This document shows positions 1-7,990 of a DNA stretch of 64,000 nucleotides, in pieces. A program made the position numbers and the translations under genes. The notes below the pieces were generated by a model. It saw nothing but the letters and a program-made list of their open reading frames with translations, was not told the DNA's origin and did no database searches. Source of the stretch: VAZQ01 sp963841705 (GTDB lineage Bacteria; Pseudomonadota; Alphaproteobacteria; Rhizobiales; Xanthobacteraceae). How positions within the stretch are numbered: position 1 is the first letter of the stretch; each line of letters begins with the position of its first letter. The stretch is from assembly GCA_963841705.1 (NCBI GenBank), contig CAWJDY010000040.1, positions 1 to 64,000 on the forward strand, in the 5' to 3' direction.

Positions 1-177
1 TGCGCACGTCTGTTCCTGAACGATGCAGACTACAGCGCGTTCCAATGAAGTTGACGCACAAGGGCGCCATAGACCCGCTCGGACTCCCTCTCCCCGGCCG
101 TAGCATCAGCGTGGCGCAAGCGAAGCGACGTGCACGGATGCCATGGCTCTGACGAGCACCAAGCGCGCGCCCTTCCG

Positions 178-372
178 CTACCGCCGAGCTAGCAGAGCAT
201 CCCGGAGCTTCATCAGCCGGGACAGTTCCTGCTCCTGCGCGGCGATCCGGTCTGCAGTTCTGTCTTCATCTTCCGCACCGGAATACGCCGCGGCCTGCTC
301 AATCAATTCATTGATATTCTGCCGTACCGCGGCAATGCGCTCCTCAAGCTCAGTGAGCGTCAGGTCCGTCAT
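178..372 (-). CDS. small coiled-coil protein of unknown function
   Basis: Encodes 64 residues starting with MTDLTLTELEERI and ending in paired arginines. The whole chain is polar and helical, with heptad-like spacing of L and I from residue 4 to about 58, so a short coiled coil or helical hairpin is likely. There is no signal peptide, membrane segment or catalytic motif. The start is the ATG at 372-370; no longer in-frame start is needed. It stands alone on the minus strand at the window edge. I do not recognise a named family. The helical composition and lack of rare codons support real coding. Confidence 0.55.
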   Translation of the reverse strand: MTDLTLTELEERIAAVRQNINELIEQAAAYSGAEDEDRTADRIAAQEQELSRLMKLRDALLARR

Positions 373-573
373 CGTCTCTCTCGTGTTGAAACACTCAAAC
401 AGGATAAGTCCTCAGCCGGTCGTCCGCAATTCCGCTTCAGTTCGAGGGGATATCGCGACAAAATCAATGACACGGAGATGCCAATGCCGGCATACAAGGA
501 GTATTGGATCGCTGTCGTCGAGTCAGCACCGCTGCGGTGGTTTGCGACGATTTAGCGCGCGGACGGAAGAAAG

Positions 574-711
574 ATGAAGTAGCTTGCGACGGGCAAGACC
601 GTCACCATATGGGAATGCCCGCAAGCTGCCGATTCCGCCGAGGCCGCGATAGAGGCAGCCAAGGCTGTGATCGACGGCGCCGGGCTTGATCTCGCGAGCG
701 ACGATGCTTGA
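574..711 (+). pseudogene. possible broken small ORF upstream of hicA-like gene
   Basis: From an ATG at 574 the frame meets TAG at the third codon and is then open for 42 codons to TGA at 709-711. The downstream part reads like real protein (alanine/glutamate-rich helix, LDLAS near the end) and lies directly before the HicA-like gene, where an antitoxin would be expected. It does not resemble HicB closely enough to name. It could be a decayed partner gene or chance. Confidence 0.25.
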
Positions 712-748
712 ACGCGCCGGCGTTCACTCGCAAACAAAAGGCAAGGAC

Positions 749-1021
749 ATGAATCACCATCATCGCGTCACCTTGCACGCCCTGTTCGCCCACCCGATCA
801 GCGCGAATATCGATTTCAAGAAGGTCATGCATCTGCTGAAGGATGTCGGGGCGGAAGTGGAGAATAGGCCAAAGAATCGCGTGGCGGTGAAGCTCCAGGG
901 GCAGGTCGCCGTGTTCACGCACGCGCATCACGATCTGTCCAAGGACGAGGTCGTCCAGGTGCGCAAGTTTCTCGAAAGCTGCGGCATCACGCCGGCCAAG
1001 TTCCCGCTTTCAAAGGATTGA
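749..1021 (+). CDS. HicA-like small protein (dsRNA-binding-fold toxin family relative)
   Basis: 90 residues from ATG 749 (MNHHHRVTLHALF); a longer reading from 686 adds an unlikely N-terminus, and GCAAGGAC lies just before 749 as a ribosome site. The pattern HPISANIDFKKVMHLL, then AEVENRPKNRVAVKL, then a FTHAHH segment and a helix resembles the alpha-beta-beta-beta-alpha fold of HicA/YcfA mRNA interferases. The usual catalytic histidine region would be FTHAHHDL. Homologues in rhizobia are known as stand-alone small proteins, sometimes misnamed hexulose-6-phosphate synthase. No intact HicB antitoxin is visible nearby, so a toxin role is inference. Confidence 0.6.
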   Translation: MNHHHRVTLHALFAHPISANIDFKKVMHLLKDVGAEVENRPKNRVAVKLQGQVAVFTHAHHDLSKDEVVQVRKFLESCGITPAKFPLSKD

Positions 1022-1030
1022 AATCTTAGT

Positions 1031-1075
1031 GCATGTCCCGGAAAAAGTGAGAACCGGTTTTACGTAAGGACATGC
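1031..1075. repeat. imperfect palindromic repeat (GCATGTCC...GGACATGC)
   Basis: GCATGTCC at the left and GGACATGC at the right form an 8-bp perfect outer stem around an AACCGGTTTTACG core. It begins 10 bp after the HicA-like stop codon. Elements of this type are widespread between rhizobial genes. It could fold as a hairpin in the 3' end of the transcript. Confidence 0.55.
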
Positions 1076-1377
1076 GCAACTCAACGAATCTACAGCGCAT
1101 CCCGATTCGATCCAATCGGGATGTCGAAATCGACCTTGAAGCCGACCAATGAAGATAGCGCGTCGATGTGGAAGAAACGCACGGCATCGGCGAGCGCATT
1201 CTCGATGAGCTGGCCTTCGACATAGCCTATCCTGCAATCACGGAAGGGATGGCGGTATCCCGCCCCTAAGCGCGGCGGGCTTCCGCCTGCCGCCGTCGCG
1301 GTTGGCGCGCGCCTTTGCCCACCCTACAATCCATCGCCACGATGTGTCATTATAACAGCCCAGCGTGGGAGGTGCGA
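1076..1377. other. 302-bp intergenic stretch with repeat arm and possible gene remnant
   Basis: No intact gene. On the minus strand, 1234 down to a TAG at 1092-1090 reads as a protein-like tail without a start codon (includes IENALADAVRFFHID), possibly the end of a lost gene. Positions 1307-1327 match 21 bp of the terminal arm (GCGCGCCTTTGCCCACCCTA) of the element at 7614-7958. A second, slightly changed arm is at 2193-2214. GGGAGGTGCGA before 1378 is the ribosome site of the next gene. Confidence 0.4.
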
Positions 1378-2079
1378 ATGCACAAGATCGCAATACCGCA
1401 GGCTGCCATCGACCGCGTCCTCAAGCGGCGCGATTCCCTGCACGTGTTCAACGCGCTCGATCCGGCACGGACGGCTCATATCGTCGTGGACCTGCAGAAC
1501 GGGTTCATGGCGCTGGGCCAGATCGCCGAGATTCCCATGGCGCGGGAGATCGTGCCCAACGTCAACCGGATCAGCGCGGCGCTGCGCGCAGCAGGCGGGC
1601 TCGTCGTCTACATCCAGAATACGATCGACGCTGCGGCCAAGGAAGCGTGGTCGAACTGGTTCACCTTCATGTCCGGGGAGCGCCGGCAGGCGAGCATGGA
1701 TGCAGCCTTTGCCGAGGGCAGCTACGGCCATTCGCTCTGGCCGGAGCTCGATGTGCTGCTCAGCGATCTGAAAGTGAAGAAGAACCGCTTCGGCGCTTTC
1801 GTGCCGGGCTCGTCCCAACTGCACTCCGTCCTCCAGGAGCGCGGCATCGATACGGTCATCATCACCGGCACGGCGACCAATGTATGCTGCGAGTTCACCG
1901 CGCGCGATGCGATGATGATGAACTACAAGGTCATCTTCGTCTCTGACGCTACCGCCACCTACAACGATGAAGAGCACAACGCCACGCTTGGCATCATGCT
2001 GGCGATGTTCGCCGACGTGATGACGACGGACGAAGTGGTGAGCCGGCTGGCGCGGCATATGCGGGAAGCGGCGGAGTGA
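1378..2079 (+). CDS. cysteine hydrolase, isochorismatase family (RutB-like)
   Basis: 233 residues from ATG 1378, chosen because GGGAGGTGCG lies 3-11 bases before it and family similarity starts here, not at 1315. It has the alpha/beta isochorismatase fold with the expected triad: Asp38 (HIVVDLQNGF), Lys135 (VKKNRFGAF) and Cys170 (TATNVCCEFTARDA). The C-terminal triad segment is very close to ureidoacrylate amidohydrolase RutB and N-carbamoylsarcosine amidase, so hydrolysis of a carbamoyl or ureido C-N bond is the best guess. It converges on a NitT/TauT-type importer, which could bring in the substrate. It is cytoplasmic; no signal peptide is seen. The exact substrate is unknown. Confidence 0.85.
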   Translation: MHKIAIPQAAIDRVLKRRDSLHVFNALDPARTAHIVVDLQNGFMALGQIAEIPMAREIVPNVNRISAALRAAGGLVVYIQNTIDAAAKEAWSNWFTFMSGERRQASMDAAFAEGSYGHSLWPELDVLLSDLKVKKNRFGAFVPGSSQLHSVLQERGIDTVIITGTATNVCCEFTARDAMMMNYKVIFVSDATATYNDEEHNATLGIMLAMFADVMTTDEVVSRLARHMREAAE

Positions 2080-3045
2080 ATGGCGAGGCGGCTCGCGCCC
2101 TCCTACTCCTCCGCGCATGACAAAATCCCGGGCGCGCCCTGCGCACGCGTTTGGCATGGGAGCGCGGCACCGCGTCGGCACGGCGCGCAAGAGCGCGCCT
2201 TTGCCCACCCCACGAAGCCTACAAACGATTACGGCCGCCGCCAGGGGAGGAGGCGGCGTTCGGCCAGATTGACGCAGTAGTACATCACTCCGGCAATGGC
2301 GGTGAGAATGACGAGGCTGGTCATCACCAGCGACATCTTGAAGATGTTCTGGCCGTAGATGATGAGGTAGCCGAGGCCCGCATTGGCAGCGAGAAACTCG
2401 CCGACGATGACGCCGATGAGCGAGAGGCCGATATTCACCTTCAAGGTCGAGATGATGATCGGCACAGCCGAGGGGAACACGACCTTGCTGAACTGCTGCC
2501 ACTTGGAGGCTCCGAACGAGGCTGCCACCACCAGCTTTTCGTGGTCGGTCTGGCGGAAGGCGCCGTAGACCGAAAGGATGGTGACGAACAGCGAGATCGA
2601 GACCGCGAGCGCAACCACCGCGGTGACCGTCGCTCCGAGCCAGATGATGAACACGGGCCCCAGCGCCATCTTGGGCGTGGCATTGAGCACCACGACGTAG
2701 GGGTCGGCCACGTCGCTCAGAAAGTCCCACCACCAGAACAGGCCCGCGATGGCGATGCCCAGCAGGGTGCCCACCACGAAGCCGATCAGCGTCTCGATCA
2801 CTGTGACGGCGACGTGGAAGCCAAGGGATCCGTCGTTGGCGAGCTCCAATACTTTCTCGGCAATGGCGGAAGGCTGGCTGGTGATGAACGGGTCGATAAG
2901 GCGCCAGCTCGCCGCGAACTGCCACACCAGCAGAAATACGGCCAGGACCAGGAGCTGCACGGCGGCGACTTGCGTCCGGCGCAGCCGTACCCCCCGCAGA
3001 AACTGCGCGTGGTGCTGCGATACCGCGCCGCGCGTGAGAAACCTG

Positions 3046-3827
<782 letters not shown>

Positions 3828-3831
<4 letters not shown>

Positions 3832-4838
3832 CGCTTGATCGTTTGAATCGCCTTCTGCGCAAATTGCGGCGCAACGATCTGGGTGTAGGCAAAGCGCTGC
3901 TTGAGGATGCCGCCGTCCACCATCAGCCGCATCATCTCGTCCATCCCTTCGGGGCGCAGCAGCGGGTCCAATGCCCAGATCTTCACTTTCTTGTATTCGG
4001 TGATCACCGTCTCGATCAGCGGCACCGGAACTTCCTTGAAGTCCGGAGCGATGAGCGCGGCGATCTCCTGCGGCGAGTGGGTATCGGTCCAGATCTCTGC
4101 CCTGTAGATTGCGTTGGTGAAGGCCTGAAGGATGTCGGGATGCTGCTCGATATAGCTCGCCGGGGCCATGAAGGCGGTGTACGGCATGGGCCCTGCGAGC
4201 GCGCCCACCGAGGCGACGCGATATCCCCTCTTCTCCGCCACTGCCTGGGCGATCATCGGCTCGAACGCCTGCGCAAAGTCCGTGCCCGGCTCGAGATAGG
4301 ACGGGATGATGTTGGACGATACCGGGATGTTGCGAATGGTGACGTCTCTGGCGGGATCGAGCCCGGCTTTCTTGACGAGATCGACCAGAACAAGGGCAGG
4401 CGTTGAACCCTTGCCCGACGTCACGATGGTCTTGCCGCGCAGGTCGGCGACTGCAAAGCGGGCCATCGGGGATTTGGAAAGAATAAACCCGCCGTCGCCG
4501 TTGGTAAGCAGCGCAAAATTGACGAGCCGGCGATCGGGGCTCGCGTCCTGCGTCAGTCCCGCGGCTTCCGGTCCCAGCAAGGCGATGTTGGAGTTGCCGC
4601 TGATGATCTCAGTGACCGTGGCTTGCATTCCCCAGGTGGTCTTCGGGCCGACGACGTTGACGCCCTCCTCCTTGAAGGCGCCGGTCCGCACCGCCACGTA
4701 TTCCGGCGTGTAGAACAGGCTGCGCAGCACCTCGTTGAGCCGCACTTCCTGCGAGGCTGCCGGTTGCGCGGAAAGGGCACCCCACAGCAAAACGGCGGCG
4801 GCAGCGCGCCAGAGCGAAGATGCGGGTAACATGCGCAT
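3828..4838 (-). CDS. ABC transporter substrate-binding protein, NMT1/SsuA type
   Basis: 336 residues. An N-terminal signal peptide (hydrophobic AAAAVLLWGAL then AQPAASQE) points to export to the periplasm. The mature part follows the NMT1/THI5-like layout: VRLNEVLRSLFYTPEYVAVRTG, then a TWGMQATVTEIISG ligand-loop region, then GKTIVTSGKGSTPALVLVDL. It is the first gene of the operon, followed by the ATPase with ATGA overlap. Ligands of this family include sulfonates, nitrate, pyrimidine precursors and aromatic acids; the RutB-like hydrolase next door hints at a carbamoyl or ureido compound, which is inference. Confidence 0.88.
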
Positions 4839-5172
4839 GTGACCTACTCCATTGGACCTCGTTCAATCACGTCGTCGGCAACGAGCACAACGTCGCGGAA
4901 GACCGCCAGGCCCAGCTCCGGCGCAGTCTTCAGATTGATCTCCCGCCAGAATACCTTCTTGGGGCATATTGGTCAGCTGGAATCAATCGGGGGAAGCACG
5001 TTGCCGCATCGGTCAGCCCCAATCACGGCGAAGGGAAGATTAGCGAATGCAAGACATGACGGCTGCACCAATGATTAGGGCTTTTGATGTTAGAGTTTTT
5101 TGAAGACGCCTACACGCTCGCAGCCCGTCACCTTATCGGCGCTAACTTAAGCTGCAATCGCCAATTTCTCGG

Positions 5173-5290
5173 TTGTCATGTCCCGCTTTGAGCGGGGCAT
5201 CCAGTAACCCGGCGCGGCCGGGTGAGGCAACGGTGCCAAGTTCAACTGTTCCTGATTACTGGATCGTCCGCATACGCGGACGATGACAAC
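5173..5290. repeat. palA composite palindromic repeat, copy 1
   Basis: About 118 bp. The left end has TCCCGCTTTGAGCGGGGC, a small hairpin; the right end has CGTCCGCATACGCGGACG, a second hairpin. Between them CCAGTAA and TTACTGG face each other as an outer inverted pair. Copies with the same order, in reverse orientation, are at 21319-21440 and 27956-28067. It has no coding capacity. Confidence 0.75.
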
Positions 5291-5349
5291 CGCGGGCATG
5301 GTGGCCGATCCCAATTATAAGTTATCGCCTATGACCCGCACCCTCTCAG

Positions 5350-5415
5350 CCGAAGTCGGATATATCCGACTTCGGCCAATTATAATGACCGAACTCGGGT
5401 ATACCCGAGCTCGGT
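5350..5415. repeat. double palindrome, copy 1
   Basis: A perfect 26-bp palindrome centred on GTCGGATATATCCGAC (5350-5375) is followed 12 bp later by a 28-bp palindrome with one mismatch, centred on CTCGGGTATACCCGAG (5388-5415). The same two-palindrome arrangement with changed outer bases is at 61578-61643. Either could serve as a bidirectional terminator or as a binding site for a dimeric protein. Confidence 0.75.
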
Positions 5416-5496
5416 TGCGCCAAGAGCGGGGAGAGGGAGCCGCGCGGTGCTGTTGCACTGTTATGCGTCAATTTTAGCGGAGCGCGCCTCAGCTTC

Positions 5497-6009
5497 TCAG
5501 GCCGCGTCCAGCAGCGCGAGCAATCCGGTGAGCAGCTGGATCGGCCGCGGCGGGCAACCGCGGATGTGCAGGTCGACCGGAATCACGTTCTCCACTGCGC
5601 CCACCACGGCATAGCTTCCCGCGAAGATCCCGCCGTCAGCGGCGCAATCCCCGACCGCGACCACCCACTTGGGATCGGGCGTCGCATCATAAGTGCGTTG
5701 CAGCGCCTGCCGCATGTTCTTGGTGACCGGTCCGGTCACCAGCAGCACGTCGGCATGCCGCGGCGAGGCGACGAAGCGCAGCCCGAACCGCTCCAGATCG
5801 TAAAAGGCGTTGTTGAGCGCGTGAATCTCCAGCTCGCAGCCGTTGCATGAGCCGGCATCGACCTGCCTGATCGACAGGCTGCGGCCAAGGCGGCGCCGCG
5901 CGCTGCGATCAAGACGTTGGGCAAGCTCGGCGGCGACGGCGTCGTCGCTTGCGGGAGGCGGCTCGGTGAGCGGTTGCCGAGCGAGGCTGTCGAGCAGGAT
6001 GCGTCTCAT
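5497..6009 (-). CDS. hyfI: HyfI/NuoB-like small subunit of hydrogenase-related complex
   Basis: 170 residues. It carries the cysteines that bind the proximal [4Fe-4S] cluster of complex I / group 4 hydrogenases: CNGCE near residue 55, then GDCAADGG, then RGCPPRP. An electron-transfer role at the peripheral arm of the membrane complex is therefore likely. The first 45 residues are a family-typical variable lead. It is the last gene of the operon, 24 bp after the HyfG-like gene. Since its partner lacks Ni-Fe ligands, it probably serves a hydrogenase-related (Ehr) complex rather than hydrogen turnover. Confidence 0.88.
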   Translation of the reverse strand: MRRILLDSLARQPLTEPPPASDDAVAAELAQRLDRSARRRLGRSLSIRQVDAGSCNGCELEIHALNNAFYDLERFGLRFVASPRHADVLLVTGPVTKNMRQALQRTYDATPDPKWVVAVGDCAADGGIFAGSYAVVGAVENVIPVDLHIRGCPPRPIQLLTGLLALLDAA

Positions 6010-6033
6010 GTGGTCCTAGCCTGTGTTTTCGCC

Positions 6034-7608
6034 CTAAAGGTCGTGACCGGAATAGGAGCAGTTGAACGATTTGTTGCAGAGGGGAAAATCGGCGACGATG
6101 TTGCCTTCGATGACCGCTTCCAGAAGCGGCCACTGGAACCAGGATGGATCGCGCAGATGGCAGCGCGATACCCGATCCTCATCGAGCCTGATCCAGACGA
6201 GGACATCGCCGCGGAAACCCTCGACCATCGCCAAAGCTTCCCGCATTCCCGCTTGGGGATGCGGCGGCTGCAGGATCGGCCCTTGCGGCAGACGCTCCAG
6301 GATCTGCTCTATCAGATGCGTGCTTTGCTCGACTTCCCGGATGCGCACCCAGACCCGGCAATTCACATCGCCGCTCGTCATTGTCGGAACGTCGAACGCC
6401 AGCTCGTCATAGGGGGAATAGCCAGGCGTCTTGCGCGCGTCGAAGACGCGTCCGCTGGCCCGCCCGACATAGCCGCCGGCACCGAATTGGCGCGCCAACT
6501 CGGCCGAAAGAACGCCGGTCGTTGCGGTGCGATCCTGGAGCGAGGCGGTGTTGTCATAAAGCTCGATCAGCTGCGGGAAGATCCGCCGTATGCGATCGAG
6601 GAGCGCCAGAACGCTGGCTCGCCCGGAGCCGGCCAGATCGAGCGCCAGCCCGCCGGGAACGATACAGTCCATCATCAACCGATGGCCGAAGCAGGCGTCC
6701 GCGGTGCGCAGCGTGTGCTCGCGCAGGACGCCGCATTGCGCATGCATGATCGAGAACGACGCATCGTTGCAGATGGCGCCGATATCGCCGAAATGATTGG
6801 CGAGGCGCTCAAGCTCGGCCATGAGTGCGCGCAAATAGAGCGCGCGCGGCGGAACATCCAGATCCCATGCGGACTCGACCGCATGCGCAAACGCCAGCGC
6901 ATAGGCAACGGTGCTGTCCCCCGAGGTCCGGCCGGCAAGCCGGCACGCCTGGTCGAGGGTTGCTCCGGCCATGAGCTGCTCGATGCCTTTGTGCACGTAG
7001 CCCAGCCGCTGTTCCAGCCGCACCACCGTTTCGCCGTTCGCGGTGAACCGGAAGTGCCCCGGCTCGATGATGCCGGCGTGGACCGGCCCGACCGGAATCT
7101 GGTGCAGGCCTTCCCCTTCCACCGGCAGAAAGACGTATGCGGGAGCGGACGTTTCGGGCTTGGAGCTTGTAGACTCGTTACTTGTAGACTCGTTACTTGC
7201 AGACTTGGCACTTGTAGACTTGACGCTTGTCGAGCAGGGATGCGTCACGCCCCAGAACCCGAGGTCGAGCCACGGGCGGCTGTCCGGTGCGCCCACCGGC
7301 TCCAAGCCGAACAGGCTGCTGATCGCGCGTTCGAGGCGGATCGCCGGCGGGTGCAGCGCGCCGACGGAGGGAAACCGGCCGTCGCTGCATTCCAGGCTCA
7401 CGACCAGCATGTCGGTCTGGTTTTGCTCGAGCACGGCCATGTGCACCGCGGCGCCATCGGCCCATAGGCCGAGCAAAACGCCATGCCCCGCAGCCAGCTC
7501 GCCAGCCAGCAGCCGCCAAGTGCGCTCGTCTACGATCAGACGAGGGCAGCGGCGATGCCCCTCGACCCGGTGCCCTTCAATCGTGTCGATCAGGTTTGGC
7601 ATGGTCAT
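6034..7608 (-). CDS. hyfG: HyfG/NuoCD-like large subunit lacking Ni-Fe ligands
   Basis: 524 residues: an N-terminal NuoC-like domain (about 1-125), a Ser/Thr/Lys-rich linker built from pentapeptide repeats (about 127-150), then a NuoD/[NiFe]-hydrogenase-like domain. Where group 4 hydrogenases have the first CxxC this protein reads GRTSGDSTVAYALA, with no cysteine. The C-terminal DPCxxC motif is also missing; the chain ends with FPLCNKSFNCSYSGHDL. A Ni-Fe centre therefore cannot be bound in the usual way. The start is ATG 7608 or the second ATG at 7602 (MPNLIDTIE); both lie just downstream of an inserted element. Ehr-type complexes are known relatives with unknown substrate. Confidence 0.9.
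   Translation of the reverse strand: MTMPNLIDTIEGHRVEGHRRCPRLIVDERTWRLLAGELAAGHGVLLGLWADGAAVHMAVLEQNQTDMLVVSLECSDGRFPSVGALHPPAIRLERAISSLFGLEPVGAPDSRPWLDLGFWGVTHPCSTSVKSTSAKSASNESTSNESTSSKPETSAPAYVFLPVEGEGLHQIPVGPVHAGIIEPGHFRFTANGETVVRLEQRLGYVHKGIEQLMAGATLDQACRLAGRTSGDSTVAYALAFAHAVESAWDLDVPPRALYLRALMAELERLANHFGDIGAICNDASFSIMHAQCGVLREHTLRTADACFGHRLMMDCIVPGGLALDLAGSGRASVLALLDRIRRIFPQLIELYDNTASLQDRTATTGVLSAELARQFGAGGYVGRASGRVFDARKTPGYSPYDELAFDVPTMTSGDVNCRVWVRIREVEQSTHLIEQILERLPQGPILQPPHPQAGMREALAMVEGFRGDVLVWIRLDEDRVSRCHLRDPSWFQWPLLEAVIEGNIVADFPLCNKSFNCSYSGHDL
7165..7224. repeat. 15-bp tandem repeat inside hyfG-like gene
   Basis: Four consecutive 15-bp units of the form RCTTGTAGACTCGTT, the first two almost identical. 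The length keeps the reading frame and encodes NESTS-like pentapeptides on the minus strand in the linker between the two domains of the large subunit. Copy number could vary between strains without breaking the gene. Confidence 0.75.
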
Positions 7609-7613
7609 CGCTG

Positions 7614-7958
7614 CGTAGGGTGGGCAAAGGCGCGCACGCAGACAAGTTTACGCAGTCTGCGCAGGCAGACTGCGCGGCGCCGTGCCCACCATGACCAGCC
7701 GACCGCGCGGCAATCGCATAGGGCCTCAGCGGTGCAGCAAGCTCCGTAATACCTCGCCCTGAAAGGGGAGGTCGGCGAGCCCCGACTTGGTCGGGGCGAG
7801 CCGGGTGGGGGTCGCCTGACGGTGGCAAAAATCAGCAAATACTGGCGGCGAGCGCTTGACCCCCACCCGACAGCATCGCCCCGGCGCAAGGCCGGGGCAG
7901 ATGCTGTCGACCTCCCCCTTTCAGGGGGAGGTAAGCGCGCGCCTTTGCCCACCCTACG
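7614..7958. mobile_element. 345-bp MITE-like element with 22-bp terminal inverted repeats
   Basis: The ends are exact inverted copies over 22 bp (CGTAGGGTGGGCAAAGGCGC and two further bases at 7614-7635; complement at 7937-7958). The interior includes a full palC repeat (7751-7932). A 29-bp direct repeat of the hyfG 5' end flanks it at 7575-7603 and 7961-7989. There is no transposase, so it would have been moved in trans. Single arms of the same type occur at 1307-1327 and 2193-2214. Confidence 0.7.
7751..7932. repeat. palC repeat, full copy 1
   Basis: Bounded by two palindromes of the form ACCTCCCCCTTTCAGGGGG (left one with changed bases), with inner GCCCCGACTTGGTCGGGGC and GCCCCGGCGCAAGGCCGGGGC hairpins and a facing pair GGGTGGGGGTC / GACCCCCACCC. 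The second full copy is at 16098-16285. Partial copies are near 23530, 24386, 33212 and 41590. Confidence 0.75.
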
Positions 7959-7990
7959 AGCTTCAATCGTGTCGATCAGGTTTGGCATGA

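Larger units (their letters stand above)
4839..5496. other. 658-bp gene-free region with two repeat families
   Basis: No convincing gene on either strand. The left third should hold the promoter of the importer operon. Position 5173-5290 is a copy of the palA composite palindrome, and 5350-5415 is a pair of adjacent palindromes; both are listed separately. The stretch 5416-5496 leads into the end of the convergent hyfI-like gene. Confidence 0.6.
7605..7988 (-). other. open frame across the inserted element (coupling frame)
   Basis: The ATG at 7988-7986 lies two bases after the hyfF stop and is the original start of hyfG (MPNLIDTIE). It now runs into the inserted element, stays open for 127 codons and ends at TGA 7607-7605, which overlaps the new hyfG start ATG 7608-7606 as ATGA. 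The product is low-complexity and is unlikely to have a function of its own. The frame may act to carry ribosomes to hyfG. Confidence 0.45.

Noticed and set aside
1324..2925. 533-residue open frame on the minus strand
   Set aside because: It covers two real genes in other frames; composition is that of a shadow frame in high-GC DNA.
5917..7467. 516-residue open frame on the plus strand
   Set aside because: Antisense to the HyfG-like gene and without protein-like character.
5497..7608. Reading the operon as a true hydrogen-evolving hydrogenase-4
   Set aside because: Both Ni-Fe cysteine pairs are missing in the large subunit and no maturation genes are present.
7751..7932. Repeat-rich spacer as a CRISPR array
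   Set aside because: The repeats are palindromes of different kinds, without regular spacers or cas genes; the same holds for all repeat clusters in the window.
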